15,399 nt of DNA from JBEBVQ01 sp037190845 (GTDB lineage Bacteria > Bacteroidota > Bacteroidia > Chitinophagales > Chitinophagaceae). This document shows, piece by piece, positions 8,640 to 15,399 of the stretch. Location of the stretch: contig JBBCJI010000044.1 of the NCBI GenBank assembly GCA_037190845.1, positions 1-15,399 of the forward strand. Direction: 5' to 3'. Both the position numbers and the translations under genes were made by a program. The notes beneath the pieces were generated by a model, which searched no databases, had not been told where the DNA came from, and worked only from the letters and a program-made list of their open reading frames with translations. How positions within the stretch are numbered: the stretch's first letter is position 1; each line of letters begins with the position of its first letter.

Positions 8640-8670
8640 TAAAATTAAATCACCTGACATATTCCGCCAA
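8640..8670 (-). promoter_or_regulatory. Predicted promoter upstream of the PKD protein gene
   Basis: On the minus strand TAATTTTA (8640-8647) matches TAnnTTTG except for the last base, with TTG (8668-8670) exactly 20 bases upstream. This is the same spacing as in the Kelch promoter, and the TTG again begins with the last base of the palindrome. Between the two elements a 10-base block GGAATATGTC (8656-8665) is identical to one in the Kelch promoter (1740-1749). Confidence 0.5.
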
Positions 8671-8687
8671 TCACATGATGATGTGAT
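8670..8687. promoter_or_regulatory. Palindromic operator, copy 3 (ATCACAT-GATG-ATGTGAT)
   Basis: An 18-bp inverted repeat with perfect 7-bp arms. It lies 22 bases upstream of the minus-strand -7 element and 5 bases before the GTG of the plus-strand HTH gene at 8693. No TAnnTTTG stands at the matching distance on the plus strand, so the site most likely serves the minus-strand gene. It could also block the HTH gene. Confidence 0.6.
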
Positions 8688-8692
8688 AGGAT

Positions 8693-9007
8693 GTGGAGCG
8701 TTTACCGGATCATTCAGGCACTGGTACAGAATATCACCAAACACACAACGGCAACCAACGCGCTGGCACGGCTTACGATCCTCTGAAAACAAACAGGACA
8801 CAGGTAAAATTCCCCACGCTATCCGCACGGGGGAAAGAAATCATACAGCTCATTTCAGATGGCTATACTACACAGCAAATCATTGAAACCATACACCTGA
8901 GCGTTAATACAATTGACAACTATCGCTCAAACCTTTTACTCAAATTCGGGGTTACGAATACCGCATCTCTGGTAAAAAAGGCAGCGCAACTGGGAATAGT
9001 GGAATAG
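8693..9007 (+). CDS. LuxR-type HTH-only protein, probable remnant of a response regulator
   Basis: 104 codons from a GTG; the frame is closed by TAG at 8687-8689 and contains no ATG. Residues about 43-104 are a complete LuxR/GerE HTH (LSARGKEIIQLISDGYTTQQ, then IHLSVNTIDNYRSNLLLKFG, ending GIVE). The first 42 residues match nothing I know and are unlike a receiver domain: no acidic pocket, no Asp acceptor. The usual REKE-like start of the HTH here reads RGKE, so a highly conserved Glu is replaced by Gly. I read it as the tail of a NarL/FixJ regulator whose receiver was lost. A small stand-alone DNA-binding protein that competes for the palindrome 5 bases upstream is an alternative. No plus-strand promoter was found. 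Confidence 0.6.
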   Translation: MERLPDHSGTGTEYHQTHNGNQRAGTAYDPLKTNRTQVKFPTLSARGKEIIQLISDGYTTQQIIETIHLSVNTIDNYRSNLLLKFGVTNTASLVKKAAQLGIVE

Positions 9008-9117
9008 AATCATTAATTATTTTTTTAAAAAACGCTATTCGAAAAGGTTATACAGCCAGAAGGATTATGATACATTATTCCGACTTGACAAACGGACTAC
9101 TGAATGTTCTCCCGATA

Positions 9118-9136
9118 CGGGGTTGATTAATCCCCG
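9118..9136. repeat. Inverted repeat over the transketolase -33 element
   Basis: CGGGG-TTGATTAAT-CCCCG, 5-bp arms with a 9-base centre, encloses the -33 TTG at 9123-9125. It may be an operator or chance; only one copy was seen. Confidence 0.3.
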
Positions 9137-9152
9137 AACTTGAATACCTTTG
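9123..9152 (+). promoter_or_regulatory. Bacteroidota-type promoter of the transketolase gene
   Basis: TTG (9123-9125), 19 bases, then TACCTTTG (9145-9152), a full match to TAnnTTTG. The ATG at 9174 lies 22 bases after the -7 element, leaving a leader of roughly 15 nt with no Shine-Dalgarno sequence, as is usual in this phylum. It also rules out the upstream TTG start at 9150, which lies inside the -7 element. Confidence 0.75.
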
Positions 9153-9173
9153 CCCCATAATTCCCGGCAAAAA

Positions 9174-10013
9174 ATGGACATCCAGCAATTAGAGCAAACC
9201 GCGTCGCAGGTGCGCCGCGATATTGTAAGAATGGTACACAGCGCACAAAGCGGCCATCCCGGCGGTTCGCTGGGCTGTACAGATTTTATGGTAGCGCTCT
9301 ATTTCCACGTGATGAAACACGACCCTTCGTTCAATATGGAAGGCGCCGGCGAAGACCTCTTCTTCCTCTCCAACGGGCATATATCCCCCGTATTCTACAG
9401 TGTGCTGGCGCGTAGCGGTTATTTTCCAGCAGAAGAATTAAAAACATTCCGCCAGATTGGCTCACGCCTGCAGGGACACCCCGCCACACACGAGCACCTC
9501 CCCGGCGTACGTATTGCATCCGGATCGCTGGGACAAGGTATGAGCGTGGCCTGTGGCGCCGCCATCGCCAAAAAACTGAACAATGATGAGCGTATTATTT
9601 ATTCCCTGCATGGCGACGGTGAACTTCAGGAAGGTCAAAACTGGGAAGCCATCATGTTTGCCGCACACCACAAGTGCGATAACCTCATTGCCACCATTGA
9701 TGTAAACGGCCAGCAGATTGACGGACCGACCAGCCAGGTGATGAGCCTCGGCTCCCTGCGGGAAAAATTCACCGCCTTCGGATGGTATGTGCTGGAAGCC
9801 GATGGCAACAGTATGGAAGAAATACTCAAAATGCTCGATACCGCCAGAACATCAACAGGAAAAGGAAAACCTGTATGTATCCTCATGCGTACCGTCATGG
9901 GTAAGGGTGTGGATTTCATGGAAGGCACCCACGAATGGCACGGCATCGCTCCCAACAACCAGCAACTGGAACAGGCGCTGGAACAGCTACCTGAAACACT
10001 GGGAGATTATTAA
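9174..10013 (+). CDS. Transketolase, N-terminal (thiamine diphosphate-binding) subunit
   Basis: 279 residues from the ATG at 9174, the usual length for the N-terminal half in bacteria that encode transketolase as two proteins. It shows SGHPGGS at 26-32 (with His28), SNGHISP at 66-72, HGDGELQEGQNWEA from 146, and IDVNGQQIDGP from 175. The Mg/thiamine-diphosphate ligands are D148 and N178; their spacing of 30 matches D155/N185 of the E. coli enzyme. Role: transfer of two-carbon ketol units in the pentose phosphate pathway, in the cytoplasm. The enzyme also needs the C-terminal half (pyrimidine-binding domain and C-terminal domain), usually encoded directly downstream; here the next gene is convergent and unrelated, so the partner must be elsewhere. 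The gene looks GC-richer than the two-component genes. Confidence 0.95.
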   Translation: MDIQQLEQTASQVRRDIVRMVHSAQSGHPGGSLGCTDFMVALYFHVMKHDPSFNMEGAGEDLFFLSNGHISPVFYSVLARSGYFPAEELKTFRQIGSRLQGHPATHEHLPGVRIASGSLGQGMSVACGAAIAKKLNNDERIIYSLHGDGELQEGQNWEAIMFAAHHKCDNLIATIDVNGQQIDGPTSQVMSLGSLREKFTAFGWYVLEADGNSMEEILKMLDTARTSTGKGKPVCILMRTVMGKGVDFMEGTHEWHGIAPNNQQLEQALEQLPETLGDY

Positions 10014-10049
10014 TCAGGACTGAGGGATGAAACAGGGAATGTATGTACA

Positions 10050-10067
10050 GGCGAATAATCATTCGCC
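10050..10067. terminator. Hairpin between convergent genes, possible two-way terminator
   Basis: GGCGAAT-AATC-ATTCGCC, a perfect 7-bp stem with a 4-base loop, 36 bases after the transketolase stop and 27 bases after the FG-GAP gene stop. Neither side is followed directly by a T run, so intrinsic termination would be weak; the position is the main support. Confidence 0.5.
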
Positions 10068-10094
10068 CGTATGTATACCCGGAGCAGACGCTTT

Positions 10095-12026
10095 TTATTT
10101 GATCTTTACAAACGACTGTGTATATACGGCGCCTGTCATTCCCGTTACTGCAACAATATAATGACCGGCAGGCAGGAAAGAAACGGAACAATACCGGGTA
10201 GCTTCGCCTGTTTTATCTACAGGAACAGTCTCCACCAAACGTCCCGTCATATCATAGATGGATATCCTGTGAGGCGCTGAATTATCGCTCATCTGTACGA
10301 GGATAAAATCTTTGGCAGGATTGGGATATATCTTCAGCATCGCTTCTCCTTTTACTTCCTGTCCATCGCCGACCGACAGACCATTCACCGTAATACCAAG
10401 ATACTGATTCACCGGCGGATCCTTCACAACCGTTACACTACCGGCTGCATCCGGCCACGCAATCTTAATGGAATCTATCGTTGTACTGCTGCCCAGACCG
10501 AACAGCATTGCAAATGGCTGCTGGCCGCCATTATTACCCCTCCCCGCATATACCTCCCGCATACGCTGTACTCCCCCGCTCCATACATAGATCCTTGCTC
10601 CGATACAGCTCTTATTCACACCCTGCGGCGCCCGGAGCGATACACCCGTCCAGTTATTGTCCTGTCCGATACGATTTTCGATCAGGTTAAAAAGCCGCGG
10701 CTGCCCATCTCTACATGTGATCATATCGTCATCTCCGTCCAGGTCATAATCCAGCACTTCCAGTGAATGGATGTCCCGTGTTTCCGTACGTACCAGTCCG
10801 ATCTCTCCCGTAATGTCCATAAAGCTGTGATCCTGGCTCTGATGAAACACATAAAGCCGGTCGGTTGGCGGACTATAGTATCCCTGACCCATCAGCAGAT
10901 CCATCAGTCCGTCATTATCCAGGTCGAACCACGAAGCGTCATAATCACCCAGGTGAGACGACTGCGGATTTTTACGGGTCATGCGGCTGCGATCGGGTGT
11001 GAGCTTATAGCCTTCCGCTGCACCGCCGTTCAGTATCATGGCAGACCTGCCTTCATTGGCGTCTGCGCCGCCATGTACCAGGCTGAAGAAGAAGTCCATA
11101 TCCCCGTCGTTATCAAAATCTTCCGGAACGGGATTCCACAGGCAAAGGTTCTGACCCGCATCACCCTGCATATAACGGGCATTATAACCGGCAGATATAG
11201 CCACATTTGTAAAAGTCCCGTTCCCGTTATTTTTCCACAACTGGCCCTGTGTGCGGCAATACGGCCCTGTGGCGATGTCCGGCCATCCATCATTATTCCA
11301 GTCCACAACACTACAGCCATACATTGGCTCCGTCTGCGTAATGCCTGCCTGAGCAGACATATTGGTAAAGGTACCGTCACCGTTCCCTTTCATCAGGTAC
11401 CCGTGATCCCAGATATTATTCTGATAGTCCTTAAACCATGCAGCAATGAACAGATCTATATTACCATCCTTATCGTAATCCAGGAAGCTGAAGCCGGTAG
11501 CATTGACCAATCCCAATCCCTGAAAGCCGTCCGGTACCAATGTAAACTGTCCTGTTCCGTCGCCGAGCAAAACTTCGCAACGGTCGCCGCTATCCTTAAA
11601 GCTCTCCATCCGGTGATAATAATGTCCGCGCACTATATCCACATTCCCGTCATTGTTGATGTCGGCAAATGCTGCCATGATCGTACCCCGGCTTACCGTC
11701 ATCGGCGCGGGTACCGCATTTACCCCCGACAGTTCTGTAACATCTGTAAACAGACGGGCAGACGGATCGGAAGATTGCGGGTCTTTTACATTCATATAGA
11801 CACGCAATGCATCTTCCGAGCCAATAGCCCAGTTGCCCTTCAGCGTAACAAGATCCGGGTAATGATCATTATTGATATCCGCAACATATACATTAAATGC
11901 AAACCCCGTATCCAACCCCGCTTTTGCCGTAGCAAGCTCAGCCCAAGTGTTATCCTGTGCAGACATATGTACTGCCGCCATAGTTATTACCGCAAATAAA
12001 CCTACGCAATATGTTTTTTTGTTCAT
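10095..12026 (-). CDS. Secreted FG-GAP/VCBS and ASPIC/UnbV protein with type A T9SS sorting domain
   Basis: 643 residues from the ATG at 12024-12026. Signal peptide 1-24 (ends HMSAQ). Seven FG-GAP-like calcium loops of the form D.(N/D).DG..D are visible: DINNDHYPDLV, DINNDGNVDIV, DYDKDGNIDLF, DWNNDGWPDIA, DFDNDGDMDFF, DLDNDGLMDLL and DYDLDGDDDMI; these build an integrin-like propeller. An ASPIC/UnbV domain follows at about 448-530 (GARIYVWSGG, then REVYAGRGNNGGQ, GLGSSTTIDSI and WPD). Residues about 562-643 are a type A sorting domain (LKIYPNPAKDF, then ISIYDMTGRLVE and LPAGHYIV). Expected to be exported by T9SS to the surface or medium; a binding role is likely, ligand unknown. It starts 34 bases after the stop of the gene at 12061-14898, so it is almost certainly cotranscribed with it. 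Confidence 0.95.
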   Translation of the reverse strand: MNKKTYCVGLFAVITMAAVHMSAQDNTWAELATAKAGLDTGFAFNVYVADINNDHYPDLVTLKGNWAIGSEDALRVYMNVKDPQSSDPSARLFTDVTELSGVNAVPAPMTVSRGTIMAAFADINNDGNVDIVRGHYYHRMESFKDSGDRCEVLLGDGTGQFTLVPDGFQGLGLVNATGFSFLDYDKDGNIDLFIAAWFKDYQNNIWDHGYLMKGNGDGTFTNMSAQAGITQTEPMYGCSVVDWNNDGWPDIATGPYCRTQGQLWKNNGNGTFTNVAISAGYNARYMQGDAGQNLCLWNPVPEDFDNDGDMDFFFSLVHGGADANEGRSAMILNGGAAEGYKLTPDRSRMTRKNPQSSHLGDYDASWFDLDNDGLMDLLMGQGYYSPPTDRLYVFHQSQDHSFMDITGEIGLVRTETRDIHSLEVLDYDLDGDDDMITCRDGQPRLFNLIENRIGQDNNWTGVSLRAPQGVNKSCIGARIYVWSGGVQRMREVYAGRGNNGGQQPFAMLFGLGSSTTIDSIKIAWPDAAGSVTVVKDPPVNQYLGITVNGLSVGDGQEVKGEAMLKIYPNPAKDFILVQMSDNSAPHRISIYDMTGRLVETVPVDKTGEATRYCSVSFLPAGHYIVAVTGMTGAVYTQSFVKIK

Positions 12027-12060
12027 GAAATTGGTATTGTTTTATCGCGTCTCTTCTACG

Positions 12061-14898
12061 TTACCGCAACAGATGAAAATTACCTTTCTGCAGATAGGGC
12101 TTACCGGCAATATTGTATTCCAGCACATAGACATAGGTGCCCAGCAATGCTCCGCTGCCGTTATAGACTCCATCCCATCCCTGGTATTTATCATTGGTAT
12201 GAAATATCCTTTGTCCCCACCGGTTATATACACCCAGTGAGAATCCTTCCAGCCTGCCGGTGTTACCCAATACCCTGAACACATCGTTCACACCGTCTCC
12301 GTTCGGTGTAAATGCATTCGGCAACCAGATGTCGCAGAATATCTGTGTTATCTCGATCGTATCCGAAACAGCGCCACATTTGTTGATGCCTGTTACGATA
12401 TACGTACCTCCATATTTTATGTCCAGTGTATTACCCGTACTTCCGTCCGGCCATAACAGGGATTCCGCGTTGGTCTGCCGGGGCGACAGACGTAACGGAG
12501 TTTCTTCACACACGGTTGTATCAATGCCCAGCGATACTGTGGGCCTGGGATGATAGCTCAGCAAAATGCTATCGCTGCCGATGCACTGATGCTCCGAAGT
12601 GACCTGTACCCAATACAGCCCCGGAACGGTAACGGATATATCCGCTGATGTCGACCCGGTATTCCATATATACGTACTGCCGGAACCATACGCTCCATCC
12701 AGCACAATCGTTTCTTCGGGGCAGATATCACCATCCTCACCCAGATCTATATCTGGCGGCGGCATGGCTGTGACCAGGATCGTATCGCGGACAATACAGC
12801 CTTCAAGATTCACTTCGAGATGATAGTTGCCCGTAGTGCTCACGCGGATATAAGGTGTTGCTGCTCCTGTATTCCACAGGTAGTCTGCGCCGGATATTTC
12901 CGTACCGGTACGCAACGGGAACTGCTCACAGATAATCGTATCTGCGCCTATATGCACATCCGGCGCCGGTGTCACCGTGATCCGGATCGTGTCGCTTCCT
13001 TTACAGTTGCCAATGCTCGCCTCCAGCCAATAGGTACCGGTGCGTGTTACCGCCATTGCCGTATCCGACAGGCCATTACTCCACAGATAATGTGTGCCGG
13101 GCGGCTGTGGAGCGGCCAGGATCAAAGGGACATCATGATCACAGATACCCGTATCTATTCCCAAATTTACTACCGGAACAGAGTTGAAGGTAATTGAAAC
13201 TGTATCCCTGCCTACACATCCGTTCACCGATGTGATTTCTACCCGGTAGACATCCGTCTGCATTACGGTTATAGAAGAAGATATAGCGCCGGTACTCCAT
13301 ACATAACCGGCAGCGCCGGCAAGGGCAGCATTGAGTACACGGGATTCTCCTGTACAAAACACTGTATCCGGCCCCAGGATGCCCGCGGCACGCATGTGTA
13401 TATCATCAGTGTAATAGTCAAGCGTGGTGATGACCACACTATCACATCCCCGGACATTCGTCAGTGTATCATAATAAATTCCGGGAGCCGCCACTGTTGA
13501 TCCACCGGGCAACCGGTAGCTGTCTCCGATACAAAAAGAATCATTTACCTGTACCGTAGTATCGCAGGGAGCAAGTTTGATAATCCAGAAATCACTACCG
13601 CCACGGGTCCCTTCTGCTTTGTCGCCGGATACCGGGGAATTGGAATACCCGCCCAGGATATAACCTCTGTCACTGGTTGGCCGGATGACCCGGAGGTAAT
13701 CATCACCGCTCCCGCCAAAAGCTTTCTGCCATTGGATCCCTCCGGAAAGATTCAGCTTCAACATCCAGTAATCGAAACCACCATTCGATGCTTCTGTCCG
13801 CTCCCCTGATATACCGGAAGCTGAAGCGCCGCCTGTAATATATCCGCCATCCATTGTCTGAAAAAGAGAAAACAATTGATCTTCTCCCGATCCGCCCAAA
13901 GTTCTTTGCCAGGTAATATTCCGTGCCGTATCGAGTTTTAAGATCCAGAAGTCATTAACGCCACGGCTCCCTTCTGTTTTATCGCCCGACACCGGAGAAT
14001 TGGAAAGACCTCCGATAATATATCCGCTGTCGGCTGTCTGCAGCAGTGCATACGGCTGATCTGCACCGCTGCCGCCCAGGGTTTTATTCCAGCGCAGGTT
14101 CCCTGATGCATCTGTTTTTACGATCCAGTAATCATCACCGGAACCACCACGGTTGCTTTCCGTTTTATCACCTGATATACCGGATCTGGAATATCCTGCG
14201 GCGAGATAACCACCATCTAATGCTTCGGAAGCAACGAGTGCGGATTCCCAGTCGCTACCACCCAGCGTTTTATTCCAGGTCATATTACCCAAAGCATCTG
14301 TTTTTACCACCCATATATCGAAAGCCCCCTTGCTCGCTTCCGACTTGTCGCCCGAAACTCCCGAATTGGAAAAGCCGCTCAGATAGTAGCCGCCGCTCCT
14401 TGCAGCAACACAAGTGTAACCCTGATTCGTTGTACTGCCCCCGTAAGCTGCCTGCCATTGTATTGCAGTACCGGTAGCATTGAGTTTTATGAGCCAGTAA
14501 TCAACACCGCCTTTCACCGGCGCTGTTCTGTCGCCACCGGCACCGGAAACAAATCCGCCGATTATATAACCACCGTCTGCTGTTTGTATCACATTCCCGG
14601 GATGATCATTGGAGGTAGCACCGATGGTCTTGTCCCACTGCTTATTGCCCAATGCATCCATCTTTACCACCCATATATCAGATCCGCCCCGGTTGGATTC
14701 CGTCTTGTCGCCCGAAGTTCCTGAAGAAGACCGACCTACTGCTATATATCCTCCGTCTGCCGTTTCGATGATATCAAAAAGAAGTTCATCAGCACTGCCG
14801 CCAAATGTCTTTTGCCACTGAATAGGCGGCGCCTGCGCCAGAGCATCAAACGATAATAGAATGCATATGCTGATAAAGGCTATAGTTTTCTTTTTCAT
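12061..14898 (-). CDS. Secreted seven-repeat propeller protein with Ig-like stalk and type B T9SS domain
   Basis: 945 residues from the ATG at 14896-14898, which gives a classic signal peptide (MKKKTIAF, ending ALAQ); an ATG at 14919 would add seven residues. The head is seven tandem repeats of about 60 residues (W.KT.GGS..D, then QT.DGGYI.GG, S.SGDKTE..RGG and D.W..KLD..GN), close in pattern to SBBP/delta-60-type propeller repeats. A short module with CIGDSYRLPGG and RGCDSVVIT follows, then about six Ig-like repeats (LG.DT..C to GC...DTI). Residues 854-945 are the CHU_C sorting domain (NAFTPNGDGVNDVF, then YNRWG and GWDG). The stalk and sorting domain are collinear with those of the protein at 5926-8304 (about 59 of 92 residues identical in the last domain, counted by eye). 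Expected at the cell surface. It lies between two other T9SS cargo genes with gaps of 34 and 50 bases. Confidence 0.95.
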   Translation of the reverse strand: MKKKTIAFISICILLSFDALAQAPPIQWQKTFGGSADELLFDIIETADGGYIAVGRSSSGTSGDKTESNRGGSDIWVVKMDALGNKQWDKTIGATSNDHPGNVIQTADGGYIIGGFVSGAGGDRTAPVKGGVDYWLIKLNATGTAIQWQAAYGGSTTNQGYTCVAARSGGYYLSGFSNSGVSGDKSEASKGAFDIWVVKTDALGNMTWNKTLGGSDWESALVASEALDGGYLAAGYSRSGISGDKTESNRGGSGDDYWIVKTDASGNLRWNKTLGGSGADQPYALLQTADSGYIIGGLSNSPVSGDKTEGSRGVNDFWILKLDTARNITWQRTLGGSGEDQLFSLFQTMDGGYITGGASASGISGERTEASNGGFDYWMLKLNLSGGIQWQKAFGGSGDDYLRVIRPTSDRGYILGGYSNSPVSGDKAEGTRGGSDFWIIKLAPCDTTVQVNDSFCIGDSYRLPGGSTVAAPGIYYDTLTNVRGCDSVVITTLDYYTDDIHMRAAGILGPDTVFCTGESRVLNAALAGAAGYVWSTGAISSSITVMQTDVYRVEITSVNGCVGRDTVSITFNSVPVVNLGIDTGICDHDVPLILAAPQPPGTHYLWSNGLSDTAMAVTRTGTYWLEASIGNCKGSDTIRITVTPAPDVHIGADTIICEQFPLRTGTEISGADYLWNTGAATPYIRVSTTGNYHLEVNLEGCIVRDTILVTAMPPPDIDLGEDGDICPEETIVLDGAYGSGSTYIWNTGSTSADISVTVPGLYWVQVTSEHQCIGSDSILLSYHPRPTVSLGIDTTVCEETPLRLSPRQTNAESLLWPDGSTGNTLDIKYGGTYIVTGINKCGAVSDTIEITQIFCDIWLPNAFTPNGDGVNDVFRVLGNTGRLEGFSLGVYNRWGQRIFHTNDKYQGWDGVYNGSGALLGTYVYVLEYNIAGKPYLQKGNFHLLR
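13570..14825 (-). repeat. Seven tandem coding repeats of about 180 bp
   Basis: The propeller head of the gene at 12061-14898 is encoded by seven units of about 180 bp. Similarity is visible at the DNA level; for example the SGDKTE-encoding stretches near 13612 and 13970 differ by few bases and lie two periods (358 bp) apart. The units have diverged, so this is an old internal amplification, but a place where recombination could change copy number. Confidence 0.75.
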
Positions 14899-14948
14899 CT
14901 CAATAGTTATATAGGTCATCAGTATACCCTGCTTTAAAAACAGAATAC

Positions 14949-15399
14949 TTACCGGCTGCTCTTGATCAATTTTTCATGCCTGATAAATCCGCCATTCTGG
15001 TCCGTTATCCGCAGCATATAGATACCATCGGAAAAATTACCCAGGTCTATCTGCCTCATATCATTCCCATCCAGCAGCAGTTTCCCGTCTATGCTGCTCA
15101 ACGACACTGATACTGCAACCGGCGATACTATATATACCAATCTGCTTACGGGGTTGGGATATACCTTTATTTGCCGGCTCAATGATACCGGATCATCGAC
15201 ACCTACGGTTACATTATATACCGGAGAAGTCGTGCTGCAGTCATTATCATCCGTCACCGATACACTGTACCCGCTGTTGGACGACGGTACATAAGTCGAA
15301 TCCGTAGCGCCTATGATGCCCTGACCACTGTTGTGCCACTGATAGCTGCTATGACCCGGAGTTGCATGTAAAGTCACCCCATCCCACGTTACATCCACA
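14949..15399 (-). CDS. C-terminal part of a secreted protein with type A T9SS sorting domain, cut by the right edge
   Basis: The frame is open to the window edge, so about 150 C-terminal residues are visible and the true start is outside; a GTG at 15396-15398 is only a codon inside the gene. The first part is an Ig/PKD-like fragment (HSSYQWHNSG, then GYSVSVTDDNDC and YNVTVG). The last 80 or so residues are a type A sorting domain (IKVYPNPVSRLVYIV, then LSSIDGKLLL and FSDGIYMLRI). The stop lies 50 bases before the ATG of the next gene at 14898, on the same strand, which suggests an operon with the two secreted proteins downstream. Confidence 0.9.
   Translation of the reverse strand, partial: VDVTWDGVTLHATPGHSSYQWHNSGQGIIGATDSTYVPSSNSGYSVSVTDDNDCSTTSPVYNVTVGVDDPVSLSRQIKVYPNPVSRLVYIVSPVAVSVSLSSIDGKLLLDGNDMRQIDLGNFSDGIYMLRITDQNGGFIRHEKLIKSSR

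Noticed and set aside
9002..9045. GAATAG...CTATTC with T and A runs after the HTH gene as a terminator
   Set aside because: The arms are six bases and far apart, with the T run inside the loop instead of after the stem.
10767..11999. A 410-codon plus-strand open frame opposite the FG-GAP gene
   Set aside because: It is the antisense shadow of a repeat-rich gene: quasi-repeats such as HIPVVIK are the reverse complement of the DxDxDG loops. It has no signal, domain or promoter, and it begins and ends inside a well-supported gene.
12340..13400. Periodic cysteine-bearing repeats as a possible CRISPR or satellite
   Set aside because: They are in-frame Ig-like protein repeats of about 70 codons, too long and too diverged for either.

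Overview
The window reads as chromosomal DNA from a member of the Bacteroidota, most likely a Chitinophaga-like soil bacterium. Four things point there: type IX secretion (T9SS) sorting domains of type A and of the gliding-motility-associated type B (CHU_C), a periplasmic-propeller/Y_Y_Y sensor kinase, promoters of the Bacteroidota form (TTG, about 20 bases, TAnnTTTG), and a transketolase encoded as separate halves. No tRNA, rRNA, CRISPR array or insertion sequence was seen. Genus placement is inference.

Layout: (1) 1-1659, minus, a secreted six-repeat Kelch protein cut by the left edge. (2) 1939-5635, minus, a two-component pair: a large sensor kinase followed by a NarL/FixJ-type response regulator. 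(3) 5926-8304, minus, a secreted PKD/Ig-repeat protein with a type B sorting domain, followed by a clear terminator and preceded by a long untranslated stretch. (4) 8693-9007, plus, a bare LuxR-type helix-turn-helix protein that looks like the remnant of a response regulator. (5) 9174-10013, plus, the N-terminal half of transketolase with its own textbook promoter. (6) 10095-15399, minus, a probable operon of three secreted proteins: one cut by the right edge (type A sorting domain), a seven-repeat propeller plus Ig-stalk protein (type B), and an FG-GAP/ASPIC protein (type A).

The most interesting structure is regulatory. An 18-bp palindrome, ATCACAT-N4-ATGTGAT, occurs in full only three times that I could find: upstream of the Kelch gene, at the sensor/regulator junction, and upstream of the PKD protein gene. 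Each copy sits 22 or 23 bases upstream of a TAnnTTTG-like -7 element pointing to the minus strand, so its centre lies near -43, the usual place for an activator. Two of the three promoters share a further 10-bp block. I infer a local regulon in which the sensor kinase and regulator control surface proteins encoded beside them, and the regulator also controls itself.

A second theme is modular surface proteins. The two type B proteins (5926-8304 and 12061-14898) share a collinear C-terminal block of Ig-like repeats plus sorting domain but carry unrelated N-terminal heads.
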